Shown: positions 46,006 through 58,644, numbered from the stretch's first letter. The stretch is 64,000 nt of DNA from Talpa occidentalis (GCF_014898055.3 NW_023600993.1:14598850-14662849), one strand, 5' to 3'. The notes: generated by a model not told the origin, from the sequence alone. Translations and numbers: made by a program.

Positions 46006-47688
46006 CAACAATTATATTTCAGTTAACCTTGGACAGTTATTGATAAGGAGTCCAATTTAGTGCTTAAAAGAGAGTTCCAGAGTTTGAAATTTGGAGCAAA
46101 CTTATTTATATAAATATATAAAAATTTCTTCATATGCATATATGTTTATACATGTGTAAAATACTGTTTCTTGATTCTATTCTACGGATAAAGTTTTTAA
46201 GGATAAAGATAAACTTTATCTATGGATAAAGTTTCCAAATATGAACTATTTGCCCTTTCCTTTCCTTTTAGAGAATAAAGCAAAATTTAAGTCTGTGTAC
46301 AATGATTCCACAATCAGAGTTTAGAATATTTTCTAAACAACCACTTAGAGCAAACTATACTAAGTAAGGAACTATCAGCCTTAACAGAAGCAATCCTGGC
46401 AAACAATTATTTTCATTGCAGTACTGACAATTATGTAAATGTGTCTGGAACAGCAATGGGCACCTAATTATGACACCTAATTATGCCAATTTATTTATAC
46501 ACCTCCTTAAACAACATTTTATTTATAACTCTCCCACTCACTGAAAGACAAGATAAAGTAAGGAGACATCATCCATAGATGATTATTTCATCTTTGCAAT
46601 ATGAACACGCTAATCTACTTGAACTTGAACAATTCGGGTATGCCCTGCTCATGGAGAATTTGCTTTCCACCTGATCACTTATAGATTTCAGGTGAACATC
46701 AGTATATGTACCTGAGGTTGAAGAACTGATAGCATTAACTACCCTGGGAAATATTCCTAGCAGAGGGAACTATCCCATCTCACCTTACTCAAGCAAAAAA
46801 ACAACATCTGTAATTCCTTCAACTAAGTGTGAGCAAGTTATTCTATCCAAGACCATAAATGGAGTAAGAATAACTCAAGAAATAAACATTACCACCAGGT
46901 CATAGGATCATTTTCTTAGGTTTCTCTTTTTTCAGAACTCAGTGATAATTCTTGTAATTAAAAGGTACTGCTTGACTTTGATAGAGAAGAGATGTGGCAT
47001 AGCTTAGCTCAGATCAGTTCCTTGGACACAGAGGATTTCCTGCCATGAGGATTGTTACATTATGTCACTTATTGGAATGAGGGAATCAGGGATGGAGATG
47101 AAGGAATCAAGCAAAACGGTGGGCCCACCCAAGTGGCAGTCATCCCCAATCTGGCCACATTAGGAGCTCTGGGTCATGAGTTGTGTTACTACATTGGGTC
47201 AACCTCAAGCCAGGGACTGAGTGTTTGATAACCCAGGATGATCTAGTCAGCCATCTACTTATGGGTTGTAGGGATTGGCAACCTTCCAGGTCAGAAAGTT
47301 CTCATTTGAACCAGAGAAGTCCACCCATCCCCGACTCCTATACACCCAGACACAGGGCAAAGGGCACACCAAGGGGACTGGATGACACACAGCCTCTACA
47401 GGACCCTGAATGGATGGTTAGAAGATCATTTGGATTGTCCTAGGGACAATTAAGACTGCCTTTCCTTCACCAGAATGGACTTCTGTTTGAGAAATGTGAA
47501 ATTAGGCTTCCGATAAACTATTCATTCTTGAAACACTCAGGTGATGCTAAGAAAGGCCAAAAATACAGCTAATTTAAGTTGCTGTTTGTGTATGTGTGTG
47601 TATTTTTTTCCCTGCATATGGTCAGGTTAAGGAGCCCTGAGTGAATTGGTCATTCATGTCTGAGGTGACATCTTGACCCTTCCTCATT
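46006..47688. other. Unassigned intergenic sequence
   Basis: No repeat or exon recognised across 1.7 kb. A triplicated GGATAAAG-type phrase occurs at about 46186-46231 ('tacggataaagtttttaagg', 'ataaagataaactttatcta'). Confidence 0.45.
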
Positions 47689-47689
47689 G

Positions 47690-47832
47690 CAGTGTGGACT
47701 GCAGGCAAATAGCATCCCCTGGAAACGTGTTAGAAATGCCAACCGCAATTCAGACCATGGAATCAAAATTTGCCTTTTAGCAAGGTCCACAGGAGATTAA
47801 TATGCATGTTTTCACTTTAGAAGCACTAAGGT
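47690..47832 (+). mobile_element. MER5A hAT-Charlie MITE
   Basis: 'aaatagcatcccctggaaac' then 'gtgttagaaatgcc', 'tttgccttttagcaaggtcc', 'acaggagattaatatgcatg' and 'agaagcactaagg' match the 'agcatcacctgggaacttgttagaaatgc ... attttaacaagatccccaggtgat ... gagaagcactg' order of MER5A. Confidence 0.75.
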
Positions 47833-47946
47833 ATAGAAGCTGATAATAACTTGATAAGCCCTTTAAACTAGGGGTCCTTTGGCCAAATGGTGAGTGGAAG
47901 TAGGGGGGCTGCAAGTTAAGATTGAACTACTTAAAATCTGAGAACA

Positions 47947-48070
47947 TGGCCTCCCCTGGTGGCGCAGTGGTTGAACACTGGGTTGCGAGGCTGCCCGCAG
48001 CCTCTGCAGCGCCAGTTCAATCCCCGGCCACCAGCGAGGGTCCCACCACAAAAAAAAAAAAAGAAAAAGA
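47947..48070 (+). mobile_element. Short SINE copy: tRNA head only, with A-tail and perfect TSD
   Basis: Contains only the tRNA-related head of subfamily A, A box TGGCGCAGTGGTT at 47959-47971 and B box GTTCAATCCC, ending at GGTCCCACC, then CAC and an A-rich tail (48050-48070). The unique body, AATAAA repeats and TCTTTT terminator are absent. It is flanked by a perfect 14-bp repeat AAAATCTGAGAACA (47933-47946 and 48071-48084), so the short form was itself inserted by retrotransposition; it is not a deletion of an older copy. Confidence 0.92.
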
Positions 48071-48179
48071 AAAATCTGAGAACAGCTGGAATGGAACCAT
48101 TTTCTTACTGGGCTGAAACTGTTACGGCTCGCCATGCTCAGGTCTTCTTAAATCACCCATTTTCACCCATTTTCAACTG

Positions 48180-48196
48180 CAAAAAAAAAAAAAAAG
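48180..48196. repeat. A17 run after CACCCATTTT repeat
   Basis: A run preceded by a tandem 'cacccattttcacccatttt' at 48155-48174. Confidence 0.9.
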
Positions 48197-49200
48197 GTGT
48201 GAATTCTTAGCCTCTATAACCTATCATATGCTTCTGGTTCCTAACTTGGCAAGTCAGCTAAGGTTTCTGAAGGAAACTAGGAAGGCAGCCTCTACTAAAA
48301 TCTTAGAAAATTTTACTTTCATGGGTGACAGAAAGCAGGAACCCAAGTTGAATTTTGACTGCCAAGGAGGGAAGGAATGAATCATTTTCATCCAATGGTT
48401 GCCAAATCATCAATCATTCTAAATTAATTCTCATTCCCTCTGACACTTGGGAAGTACCAAAACATATTGAGCAAATGTCCTGGAGAAAACGTAGGTTGTA
48501 AGAGCCATGATTTGTACTTGTAAGGGCTATCACCTTAAGAATATCCCGCTTCCACTGATCAAGCTCAGGATTGACAATCAAGTCAAAGTTTTTTACAGCA
48601 TGTAATATTTGGCAAGATTAATTGGAACTCTGTAGGCCCAAGGGCACCCATATATTCCATATGATCCCTTTCAAAATATTATCAACTTTGTAGGAGATGC
48701 AAATATGTGTGAGAGCTATAAATTCTTCTATTTTAAATATCATGCTGTCCCTTTGGGAGAATCTCATGGGCCCAGATAATTACTTCTATATGGGGAATGA
48801 TGAATCACAACATTTTTTGATTCATATCTGCACTCTTTTGGCAGGTCTCTGGCATGAATCACATGTAAATGAATGAAATGTTTTCTGAATTTTACTAGCA
48901 CAGACACACTATACCTCAAACTCAGTCGATATATTAAGATAGGATGATAGAGACTATTTCTGCCCCACCAATTCTATTTCTTTCAAAAATATGATATAGA
49001 AAATGACTGAATGACCCAAAGGCCCATCTTACTTGAAAAAGATGCTCAAGAACAGAACCTTCCACTGTTTAACAGGTTAAGACTAGATTTAATGGGAGTA
49101 GAGATGAACTATTAGGACTTTAAAATTTTTCTAGAGCCCCTTAAAGTTTTTAAATAGTTCATCCATTAGTCTCTTTGTTTTCCTTTGTCATGTAACATAT
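48197..49200. other. Unassigned intergenic sequence
   Basis: No feature recognised. Confidence 0.45.
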
Positions 49201-49204
49201 ATAT

Positions 49205-49480
49205 TTTACTTAATCAACAATCATTTATTGAGCTTCTTTTAAATGACTGGCACTTGACTAGCTTTCTGGGATATCAAAAAAGGAATATGGCTTTGTATCC
49301 ATTCTTAATAATGTAAGAGTTTAATGGGGGTAAACAAACACTTAACCCAATATTTGATTTTAAATCAGGTAAGTCTCTTAGTGAGCAAAATGCCATAGAA
49401 ATGTAGGGGAGTAACTCACACATGATTCTACAAAGAGGGGGTCTTTCGAAATCCAATTTATCCAAGAAGATGAGGGGAAT
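49205..49480. mobile_element. L2-like LINE fragment
   Basis: 'aacaatcatttattgagctt' and 'gactggcacttgactagctt' then 'ctgggatatcaaaaaagga' and 'gtaaacaaacacttaaccca' parallel the L2-related 'tttattgagcacctac ... ggcactg ... ggggatacaaagatga ... agacaaacacttaca' phrase. Confidence 0.45.
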
Positions 49481-49499
49481 AAAAGAATCCTAAACTGAC

Positions 49500-49625
49500 A
49501 GCAATACTCAGATTATAACAACAACAATAACTAATATTTCTGCGAAACTTATTGTGTGTCCCAACCTATTGGACGACTTTACATGCATGCGCTTATTTTA
49601 ACCCTCACAGAATCCCTGTAAAGTG
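49500..49625 (-). mobile_element. MIR-like fragment
   Basis: 'cgactttacatgcatgcgct', 'tattttaaccctcacagaat' and 'ccctgtaaagtg' match the antisense MIR 'ctttacatgcattatctcatttaatcctcacaacaaccctgtgaggt' region. Confidence 0.55.
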
Positions 49626-51734
49626 TTGGAAATACATGAAAAACACATGAGATATGTGATGGTCATGGAACTACATGAGAACTGTGATTCTGAGCTCACA
49701 ATCACATCAAGTCTGGGGGAGCAAGACCAGTAGGAAGATGTGCTGTGAATCAGGAGCAGGCAGCCACCAAGGGACTGACTGGATGTGACCTCGTCATCAT
49801 CCAGGTAGCATGGACTTATCCTCTCAGAGCTGGGAACTTCAGAAATGTTTCCAAGCAGGAGAATGACATGTAAAATTAATTTTTCAGTAAAAGAGGTAGT
49901 GACTATGGATGAATGAATTGGGGAAGTGCTACAGTTGGTGCCCTGTGCTGAGGACCCTCTCATAGCTAAGTATGAGAAATAATAAAGGTTAGAGCTAAAG
50001 ACAGTGAAAGTGACAGAGGGAGTTAGTTCTGAGGGCCTATGGGTAGGTGCCGAGGACTTCTTGGTGGGTCTTTGATTTCCATAAAGGAGCTCAAGATGAC
50101 TTTTATAAATTTCTGAATCTTGAATTTAGATCAATTCCTACTGATTTGCTTGGGTAGCTGTGTTTTCCCAAATAGAAGATACCAGAAGAGGAGTCAGTTT
50201 AAGGGAGAACTAGATGGATTTTTTTGGTCCTTTGGAGTCAAAACTGGGATGACCTTCAGATAGCCAATTTAAGACTTGTAGAATGAAGTTGGAAGTCAGT
50301 TCGGTGAAATACATGTCTGTCCGCACGCACACATAGATTTGGAGTTTGGACATTCTGTCACTTATCAGATCCAGTCATTTAGTTAAGAACATTGTTTCAG
50401 AGTCACATGTTGAAGATCTTAACTAAAACAACAAATATTTGTTGAATTAATGTCGGAATTATGGTGCCAAGAAAAAAGGAAAGATTTGTGGTTGAAGTTC
50501 TATGGTTTTATCTGCATCGTCACAGCTTGCACTGTGATGTCAAGGAAAGATTGTTGTTGTCTTCTTGTCCACATCTGAAATGTTGATTGATGAGGTGGTA
50601 AAAACTGTTGCTCTTCTTTTTATCACATTGCAATGATTTGCAGGTTGGGGACAAAGTAAGTGAAAAAAAATGACTTTCTTTCAGTGGCTGACAAAAGGAT
50701 ATTCAGAAAGGTGTAGAAATTAAATATATAATTGACGCAAGTTTTCTATAAACCTTTAAACTAATACTGATGTTAGAAAATGTTTCATCATCTGTGATTT
50801 TTTTACAGTTTCTCAAGAGCTACCTTTGTTTTATTATAACAGTCACGGCCATATTCCAGTGCTTTAGGAAGAAATGGAAAGCAATCATGGACTAGCCTTT
50901 GCCATCCCACAAACTCAACAAATCTCTATTTCAGAAATTAGCTTGTAAGGAAAAACTCTGCAGATTTTTAAGAAATTACTGACTCTTTGGAAATCCTAAA
51001 GATGGGTGAATGTCACCATAAAAGCAATTATGCTTTTAGAAACACATTCACCTACACTAAATACTAAATATACTAAATACTAAATATATTAGAATGCATT
51101 CATGTATACTAAATTCAGTTGGAGGCAAGGCTTATTTCAATGATGCTTCCCACCACTGTCAAATATTAATTGAACATCACACACAGCCAGGTAGAAATGA
51201 AAACCCAGAATTTTGACACACTATTCTCTTTTCTACTTTTGCCATTCCGCCACCCCAGAGCTTATAAATCATATTGCTGGGAGACACATCGCCTAGCAGT
51301 CTGAGTTGACTTATAGAAATAAGAAACTGAAAGGATGGACAGGAAGAGAAAGAGAGGGGGATTCAAATCAAGCAACCTTTAAAAAAGAGCAAAAAGAAAA
51401 TCTTAAGGGGAAATAAACCTCCCAGAAGGAAGAAATGTCCAAATGCTTAAAACAAGACAGAAGACAAGTGGCATATTATAAAAGCTAATTCAAGCAAATA
51501 TGAAAACGCCAAGAGGAGATAACATGTTTCAGTTGGATGGCCAAAGACATTTCCTCTCCTGAAATGATGAGAGGGAAGAGAATGTACTCTCTTTAAGGAG
51601 AAAATATTCTTGTAAGGCAAATACTTGTGGGATCCTTGTGGAATCCATTTTAGCATTTCCCCCCAATTTGGTTTCTTATCAGCAGCTACATGAACAGGGT
51701 CTTGCTGTTTCTATTCTTGTCCTACAGAAAAGAA
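49626..51734. other. Unassigned intergenic sequence
   Basis: About 2.1 kb with no confident repeat. A frame of 121 codons on the minus strand (49598-49963) is Ser-rich without domain features. Contains the two-copy 16-bp tandem ACTAAATACTAAATAT at 51056-51087. Confidence 0.5.
51056..51087. repeat. Two perfect 16-bp tandem units
   Basis: ACTAAATACTAAATAT occurs twice in direct succession, and a third partial 'actaaat' follows at about 51108. Confidence 0.95.
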
Positions 51735-51905
51735 TAAAGGTTTTAAATCAGCCTTTGAGGATGAACAACCAGACTCTGCCACTTTCCCTATATGTCATCT
51801 TGAATAAATCCCTCTGACGCCATAAGTCTGTTTTCCCATCAGACAGAGATAAAGAAAGTAACCCTCACAGGCACGTAGGAGGCTTAAATGTGAACATGTA
51901 AGTTA
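51735..51905 (+). mobile_element. MIR SINE
   Basis: 'aaccagactctgccactttc', 'cttgaataaatccctctgac', 'ccataagtctgttttcccat', 'cagacagagataaagaaagt' and 'aggcttaaatgtgaaca' follow the MIR head, core and tail in sense order. Confidence 0.65.
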
Positions 51906-52039
51906 AGGTACACTTCGTGTCACAGTTTTGAAAACGTGATCTCAAAGGCCGACTGTATCTTCAGGCCACTCTTGAGCTTCCGAACACAAGAAGCTGACAT
52001 ACAGAGTTTTTCCAACAAGCAGGTTAGAGCCTATGTATA

Positions 52040-52152
52040 GTGATGTGTATATTTATATAATATATGCATATGTATAGATGGGGCATCTCTCAATATAGTA
52101 TATACATATACATATATATAATGGGGTGTGTGTGTGTGTGTATATATAATAC
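52040..52152. repeat. TA/CA/GT-rich low-complexity tract
   Basis: TATATAA, ACATATACATATATATA and GTGTGTGTGTGTGTATATATA in succession. Confidence 0.9.
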
Positions 52153-54060
52153 TTTATGCTATAGGCATGTTAGCCCTGTGTGTGTACATGTGGCTCACAG
52201 TCTGTGTACGCAGCGTGTGTAGCTGTGCTGGAAATACCAGAGGGACAACTGAAGGAGAAAGCATGAAGGAGCTCACCCTTTACACCTGTTTCAGACAAGC
52301 CATGCTAAATAACACTCATCTAGACTAGAAACTGATAAAATGGAGTTCTTTGGGTCTTCCATGACCCAGATTTTCACATGACCCAGGTAACAAGAGAGAG
52401 TGGGCACTTAAAAAAGTGATAGCTCTATTTAAATACAAGACAGCATTATTATATCTAAAGCCTCTGGTGCAAGGCACGCATGGATGTACAGCGTGGTGCC
52501 AGCTCTGGCCCGTGTGTGTCTCTTAAATGGAGGTCAAATGCCTGAACCCCTACTTGACTTGAACTACTGAAGCTTCCATTATCCTCTTCATTGATCCGGA
52601 GAGGCAAGCACAAATAAAACCCAAATGACTGTCTCCAACAACAAGGAATCTTTAAATGTGCATCATTTGGCAGGGGCATTATCTTAAGACGATTATCCAG
52701 TGTATAAATGTTTATTGCTTTGCTTTAAGATGCACAATGTAAGATTAACAGTCATGGTGGGTTTTTTTGTATAAATGCAATATTTCTGCTATTGTGTTTG
52801 TGGTATTCAGCTAGATAATAATTGATTCTGTGACAGGGATTGGCTAATTTGCCAACAGTATAGTATAAAACACATTTATACAGTCAATTACACCCAAGTG
52901 CATGGCCTATTTGCTTTATAATTTCATAAACTTGCCAGCAATTTAAATAAAAAAGTTCCATTAAATTATCATATCATGTGATGGAATGATATTGCCAAGT
53001 ATATTAAACCATGTGTGTTCAGCCAGAATTAATTAAATATTATTACTTTTTTCTTATTAACACATTGAACTTACCCTTCCTACTCTCTACTAGAAATAGA
53101 AGCCTATTAGTGAACAAAGTAAACTTAAGGGCAAAGTTTAAACATTTTCCTGAGGGTGTTTCATTAAGAACCCTGGTTCTTTTGTTTAAACATTTGCTCT
53201 TGGTAAATGTACTTGTATTGTGAAAATATTTTATGTTCTTAGATATGAATACTGGAAAAGTTTAAAGAATACCTTTACTTGAATTATTCAGGTATTCAAA
53301 AAGGGAACATTTATGTCTTTAACTTAAGAGAAAGTCATGATATAAACTATTTCAGGAGTGTTTGTTTATGATCCCATTATTATTTGTGACTCTATGAATC
53401 TATATAATCTTAGTAAAAGAAAGGTAGAGGCTAGATAACCTAGTGTCTCAAAGGTGAATAAAATGCAATACTTTCCAATACAGAAGACACCTACTTCATA
53501 TGAAATAAATTAACCAGGGCTCCCCCAGGGACTCATAGTTCAATAAATCTACATTGAATAATAAGAATTAAACTCTTAATATTAAAGTCCTTGTTTTATT
53601 TTATGAAAGGCAAAACACAGAGGTGAACTTTTCCCTGACATATACTGAATATACTAATCAGGGGCTCATGGTTATACACACACCTTGACCTTTATTCTCC
53701 CTCTTGTTTTCTGTCCATATCATAATTTACCAGGTTACCCAGGCCTTTGCTGTTTGGAATTACAAGGATGCTTGCTTCTTCTCTTTCTCTGCCACCTTCC
53801 TTCTCTCTTCTTTTTCTTTCTCTTGCTTTTTAATTCAGTGCTTTGGTTTTTATTTCTAAATATTCTGTTATCTCTTTCATATAGGGAAACAGTTTTTTTT
53901 TTCTTTCACTACAAAGCAAAGCATTCCTATCTGTCCAAAGCAGACAATGACATTCAAAAGCCAACGGAGAATTCATGAGAAGCATAGCAAGGGCTCACAG
54001 ACTTGGCTGGTGGCTGGGGGAAGAGGTTAAACAAACATACAAGAACCAGGAGAGTTACAA
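52153..54060. other. Unassigned; possible conserved noncoding stretch
   Basis: No transposon recognised. The segment 52690-52990 is repeat-free, AT-rich and contains several homeodomain-type words (TAATAATTGATT, TCAATTAC, AATTTAAATAAA); it is a plausible but unproven regulatory element. A C/T-rich stretch lies at 53755-53850. Confidence 0.4.
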
Positions 54061-54084
54061 GCCCTGAACAAAGGAACCACTGCC

Positions 54085-54140
54085 AGGTCCACCCCCCATA
54101 CCCCCCCTACTTCAACCCCCCTCCCCCATTGGCTCGCATG
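54085..54140. repeat. C-rich tract
   Basis: Successive C runs (CCCCCC, CCCCCCC, CCCCCC, CCCCC) with T and A interruptions, followed by CCCCCATTGGC. Stands out from the AT-rich surround. Confidence 0.85.
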
Positions 54141-54499
54141 CCATCTCTGCCCCCATAAGGAGTCTTATAGCTAATTCCTCACATGCTTTTGAGACACTCT
54201 TTTGAGTACCAAAGACCTGGGAGAATGTGTCATGTGTGTGCCTTATAGTTCAAGGTGAAAAGGACTATCTGGTCAGTTTCATAGCCTTGTGGTGGGCACT
54301 TTCCTCAGCCAAACAGCACATGGCAGGGACTCCCCTCAACAGGAAGATTAAGGAGAAAGAGCAAAGGGTTTGAGGGTTGTAAATAAATAAAAAATAAAGA
54401 CAATTCTTGATCAAACTTGTTAACTGAGAAAACTTTAAATAATAGAGAAGTAAATAAGAGTGAGAATTTTTTTGTAGTTGGACTAACAGAGGTTAGTAA
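54141..54499. other. Unassigned intergenic sequence
   Basis: No recognised element. Confidence 0.4.
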
Positions 54500-54990
54500 T
54501 ATTGATAACAGTTTATCTCTTTCCAGTCTTTTGCATTAACATATATAAATATATCTCATTATTCTCATATATGTATATTATTCTGTATTTAAACTTTAAA
54601 TATTGAATAATTATTAATCTTTTTAAAATTTTAATATAGAGAGACATTTATCTAATCCATTTTTATGGCTTACTAGTATTCTATTATTGGGATTTTTATA
54701 ATTGATTGAACCAATTTTCTATTGAGGTATATTAAGAAAATAAATAATATTGTTTTTTATTTCCTCACTATTACAAATATCTTTGCACATTCCCCTTTGC
54801 TTTTCTTCTCCAATTATTTTTCCTAGGAATAATTCTCACAAGTGGAACTTATAGGTCAAAAGGTATTCTCATTTGAGAAATAATGCCAAGGTTCCCTCCA
54901 GAAAGATAATGACAATTTACACAGCCACAAAAAGTATGTGAGATAGTCATCCACATCATCAACTTCATCATTTTTCTCTCTTAGTCACCA
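54500..54990 (-). mobile_element. Very old LINE-1 (L1ME/L1MD type) 3' UTR
   Basis: 'tgattgaaccaattttctat', 'tgaggtatattaagaaaata', 'cctaggaataattctcacaa', 'gtggaacttataggtcaaaa' and 'ttccctccagaaagataatg' are in antisense LINE-1 3' UTR order. It covers the same region as the copy at 25400-25520. Confidence 0.7.
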
Positions 54991-57900
54991 GAAAGGTGTG
55001 AAAAGAAAACCCTACACTTAAACTTAAAAATTTATCATTACTAGCACTTACCTTAATAAGACAGTGCTTAAAATGGGTAAGCATAATTTTAACAGTCAGA
55101 CTCAGCAGGAAAAAAAAAATATTGCAGATATTTAATTATTGTACTCAAAAGTACCTAGCTGGAATAACAGTGTAGACAGGAGCCTTTAACAGACTCTATA
55201 TTTTAACTTTCTTCCTGTGTACTTTGTTAAACATAGTGTTATTGTAAGTAAGTGACTTTAAATTTATATAATTGCGCATATCAAAGTTATGAGTCAGTCA
55301 GAATTCTGCTCATTTGTGGTGAGAGAATATGGATAAGGAGACTCTGTCAGAGAATTCAAGTTTGTATGGTTATATTTTTCCTTTTACATGGTTTCTGAAA
55401 ATCTACATTATTTCAATAATCATTTAGAAGAATTGTTACATTTTTGGCATCCTTGTCCTTGAAATTTTACTGATGCCTAGTCTGAATATTTACAGTATTC
55501 TCAGAGCATTCCAGAAATCAGGGAAACTCTCTTGACAAGAGGAAACTGTGTTAATGCCAAACCCGAAAATGTGAAGATTTTGCTTATTCGAGTGAGTGGT
55601 GTTTTTGAATAAGGCAAAATCTATAATCTTAGTAAATATTACACACTATTATTAAAGAAGCAGAAAGGAATTGTGCTGGAGTTAATTAAGGCTTTAAGAA
55701 ATGCCTGCTTTTATTGGCAAAAAAAATTTTTTTGTTGCAAAAAGAAAACTAAAAATTAAGAGGATGGTTGGCAGCAATATTGATATGCTAATGGATAAAC
55801 ATGCTAATTTAGAAAAAACTAATCAGCAAAGACATTACTAATGGAAATGTACAGGAAAATGGCTAATGCTGTATGCAAACCTGGTATCTACAAAATTAAG
55901 AAGAAACCAGTTTTGTTTTCATAATTGTAACTTAAGAGTCAGTCTCCTCTAACTCAGCTTTTCTGTAGGAAGATACTAACAAAGTTGCTGGTGCTAGAGG
56001 GGCTAATTCATGTACACATGCATATGTCCATATATGTATGTATAATAATTATTATTACTTTTTTGGGATAGTCAGAGTTGGGATCAGCTCAGTTGTTATG
56101 TGACATTTTCATTCTCCTTTACTCTATTGGCTGTAATACTTTTCATTACTTAAAAAATTGTTATATACCAATAATAAAAAATAATATAACTTTTATCCAA
56201 TGCCATCAGCAATAGAAAAACATTAATTTTTTGCATGTGATTCTTCAGAGCTGGTTTCTGCCACATTTTTATACACTATTTTTCCCTACCATCATTCACT
56301 GTGTTCCCTTTTAATTATTATTGCATCACTAGTGTTTAAGTTTTCTATTTTCCAAGTGTATGCATAATTGTTATTATTATATCCAATAAGGTACTGTTTT
56401 TCCCAGTCTCGGGGAGTCTAGGTGGCAAGCTCCTTAAGAGAAAGTCAGGCAATGACTAGGTAAAATGGCCTCAGAATTTGAGTGGCATAAAGCAATAAAT
56501 CAACCAGATAAATATAATTTCTATTTTGCAAACGCACATACATCTCCGAGCAATTCCCTTTTTGTCACATGCCTTTATCACATACTGGTGTCACTACTCA
56601 CGTCTGTCTTACTGGCTTTTTGTGATACCCCAAAATGGAACATAAGGGGACACTTAAGAGACACATGCGAGACACATATCCTGCTTCTGCCACCTGCGTT
56701 AACGCTTTTGCCTTCCTTCATTGGCTAGATCATGTCTCTTTCTTTTTCAAAGCCCAACTTTCTCCAGAATTGTTCAACTCCTTCACATCCTCCCAATGTA
56801 TCCTGAGAAACTTTGTTCGATCCTCTTTGACTACTGCCCTAATTCCTTCCTCTCTTTAATTCTAGCCTTCCTACCTTAGACCTCTCCCAGAACATGACCA
56901 TGGATTATGACCACATCCAGCTCATCTTTTGCTCATTTCTGTAGCTGCTGAATTTTAAAAACGCACTTGTGTAATGTACTAACCCGCTGAATCAGTTGGT
57001 AATTCATGCAATTGAGTTTCTGTGATTTTCCACCAGTTACCCTACCAAGTTGCCCTAGTTGGTCCTATTGCACCTATTTGTTGTCATTCAAAAAAATAAA
57101 AGAACATGTTTTCACTAAGTATTTCTTTCTACAAATAAAATTTCTATTGGAAGTCTTTTTTCCCTTTCCAAACTTTTATCACCCCTACCTCCTAAATGCA
57201 TAATGTTATATTTTGCTAACAAGTACTTTATAAAGTGCCTCTTTTCCTACATTCTTGAAGAACCTTAGGAAGGATTGTAGATATCCAGTAAGAGACAGAA
57301 AAGCTAGTAAAAGAAAGCCAGGCCTGAGAGGAGATGAGAGAAATGATTAATGTGGGCACACAAATCAACCTGGTTCTACTGAAAGAGTAAATCTGGATGA
57401 ATTTTCTAGTATCTGTGCATATAGAAAACAAGAGGATTGGTCTAACTCCTGTATTAAGAGAAAGAAGAAAGCATGTTAATTGTTTAGGGGAAAGAGTTTT
57501 TTCTGGTGCTAAATTTCAATAGATGTATGGGACCAAACACAGGTTAGAAAACAACATGATAAATAATCCTGACAAACACTGCAGGAAAAGCAGAGGATCT
57601 TCCCATCTGATTCTTTCTCACGATGGTTTTGATAGGAGCTGAGGACTTGAGATTAAATGAGATTGGAGAAACAAAGAGCCAATACGCTGATGTTCAAATA
57701 AATGGCTGTGTCTTGCTTGACATTCATCTGTACATAGAATTTTTTTAAATGCCAGAAGCATTGAGTAATACATAGTTTTTATATTCTCTTTAAAGCAAAA
57801 TAATACACTTATTTTTAAAACAAAACAAATTAAATTTCATCCCTACTGATTCCCATTCACACCACCTTTCAAGTTTGGCTTAAATCTACTCCTACAGACA

Positions 57901-58105
57901 ATTTTCAGTTGTTGTTTTTTTACTCTTTCCCTGGGTTCTTAGACATGTATACACAGAACCTCTATTTTTAAAATATCATATTATACACATTCTTTGTATT
58001 ATTCACACAATATTTTCTTTCTTCTTACACTCTGTTTTCCAAAAGTTTTTTTTTTTTTTTTCTGGTAAAGCTTTTGATAGGCTCTGGATGGGAAAACTGA
58101 AGATG
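54991..58105. other. Unassigned; includes octamer-like cluster
   Basis: Over 3 kb with no transposon I can name. The stretch 55680-55910 holds several POU/homeodomain-like words (TTAATTAA, ATGCTAAT twice, GTATGCAAAC) and looks like non-repetitive regulatory-type DNA. Small frames (up to 87 codons, 56465-56728) have no recognisable motif. Confidence 0.4.
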
Positions 58106-58335
58106 AACTATGAAGCATGGTAAATAGATAAAAATATGGACTTTAGAGTTTGGGCTCCTTTGCACTAATTGGGTAATCTTCATCAAATAAGCTTTCCAAG
58201 CCTCACTTTCCTCACTTGTAAAATGGGATGGTGAGAGTATGCTATCTTGTAGGATTTTCATCAAGATTAAATGAAATATGCATATGAAGTAATATGAACA
58301 GCAACCCACAAGGCCTAGAAAAGCACTAAGCTTTT
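58106..58335 (+). mobile_element. MIR SINE (near full length)
   Basis: 'aaatatggactttagagttt', 'attgggtaatcttcatcaaa', 'caagcctcactttcctcact', 'tgtaaaatgggatggtgaga' and 'gattaaatgaaatatgcata' are in MIR order from head to tail. Confidence 0.8.
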
Positions 58336-58352
58336 TCTTTAATATCATTTCA

Positions 58353-58592
58353 GGGCCTTGCTGGTGGCACAAGGGGTTAAGCACCATACTATGAAGCAAT
58401 CCGCAGCCTCTGCAGCACGAGTTCAATCCCTGGCTGGCCAGGGAGCTACCCACTTGGCACAGCAGACCTCTCCTGTCTTGCCCCCTGCTCACCTCAGCAG
58501 TGTATTTCAGTAGATCTGCCTGTTCTGCTCCCCACTGGGTCTCTGGTGAATCCTCTCACACAACCCCCCACACCTCTGGCCTATACCCCAGT
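58353..58592 (+). mobile_element. T+ tRNA-derived SINE, subfamily B, 3' end replaced
   Basis: Head 'gggccttgctggtggcacaa', B box GTTCAATCCC, subfamily B body to CCTCTGGCCTATACCCCAGT, where it stops abruptly. The expected TCTTGTATGCATAAATAA tail is missing and sequence copied from about 700 bp downstream takes its place. No target-site duplication is visible. Confidence 0.88.
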
Positions 58593-58595
58593 GGC

Positions 58596-58644
58596 TTCAA
58601 CCTGGGAGTTGGATCTAAAATCCATGCCACTGTCATTTCACCAT
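58596..58644 (+). repeat. 49-bp direct duplicate (copy 1)
   Basis: TTCAACCTGGGAGTTGGATC ... TCATTTCACCAT is 47 of 49 identical to 59293-59341. It directly follows the truncated SINE. Confidence 0.93.

Noticed and set aside
58025..58492. 155-codon minus-strand open frame, the longest in the window
   Set aside because: It runs antisense through a MIR and the head of a T+ SINE and includes a poly-Lys stretch from a T run; it is a repeat shadow.
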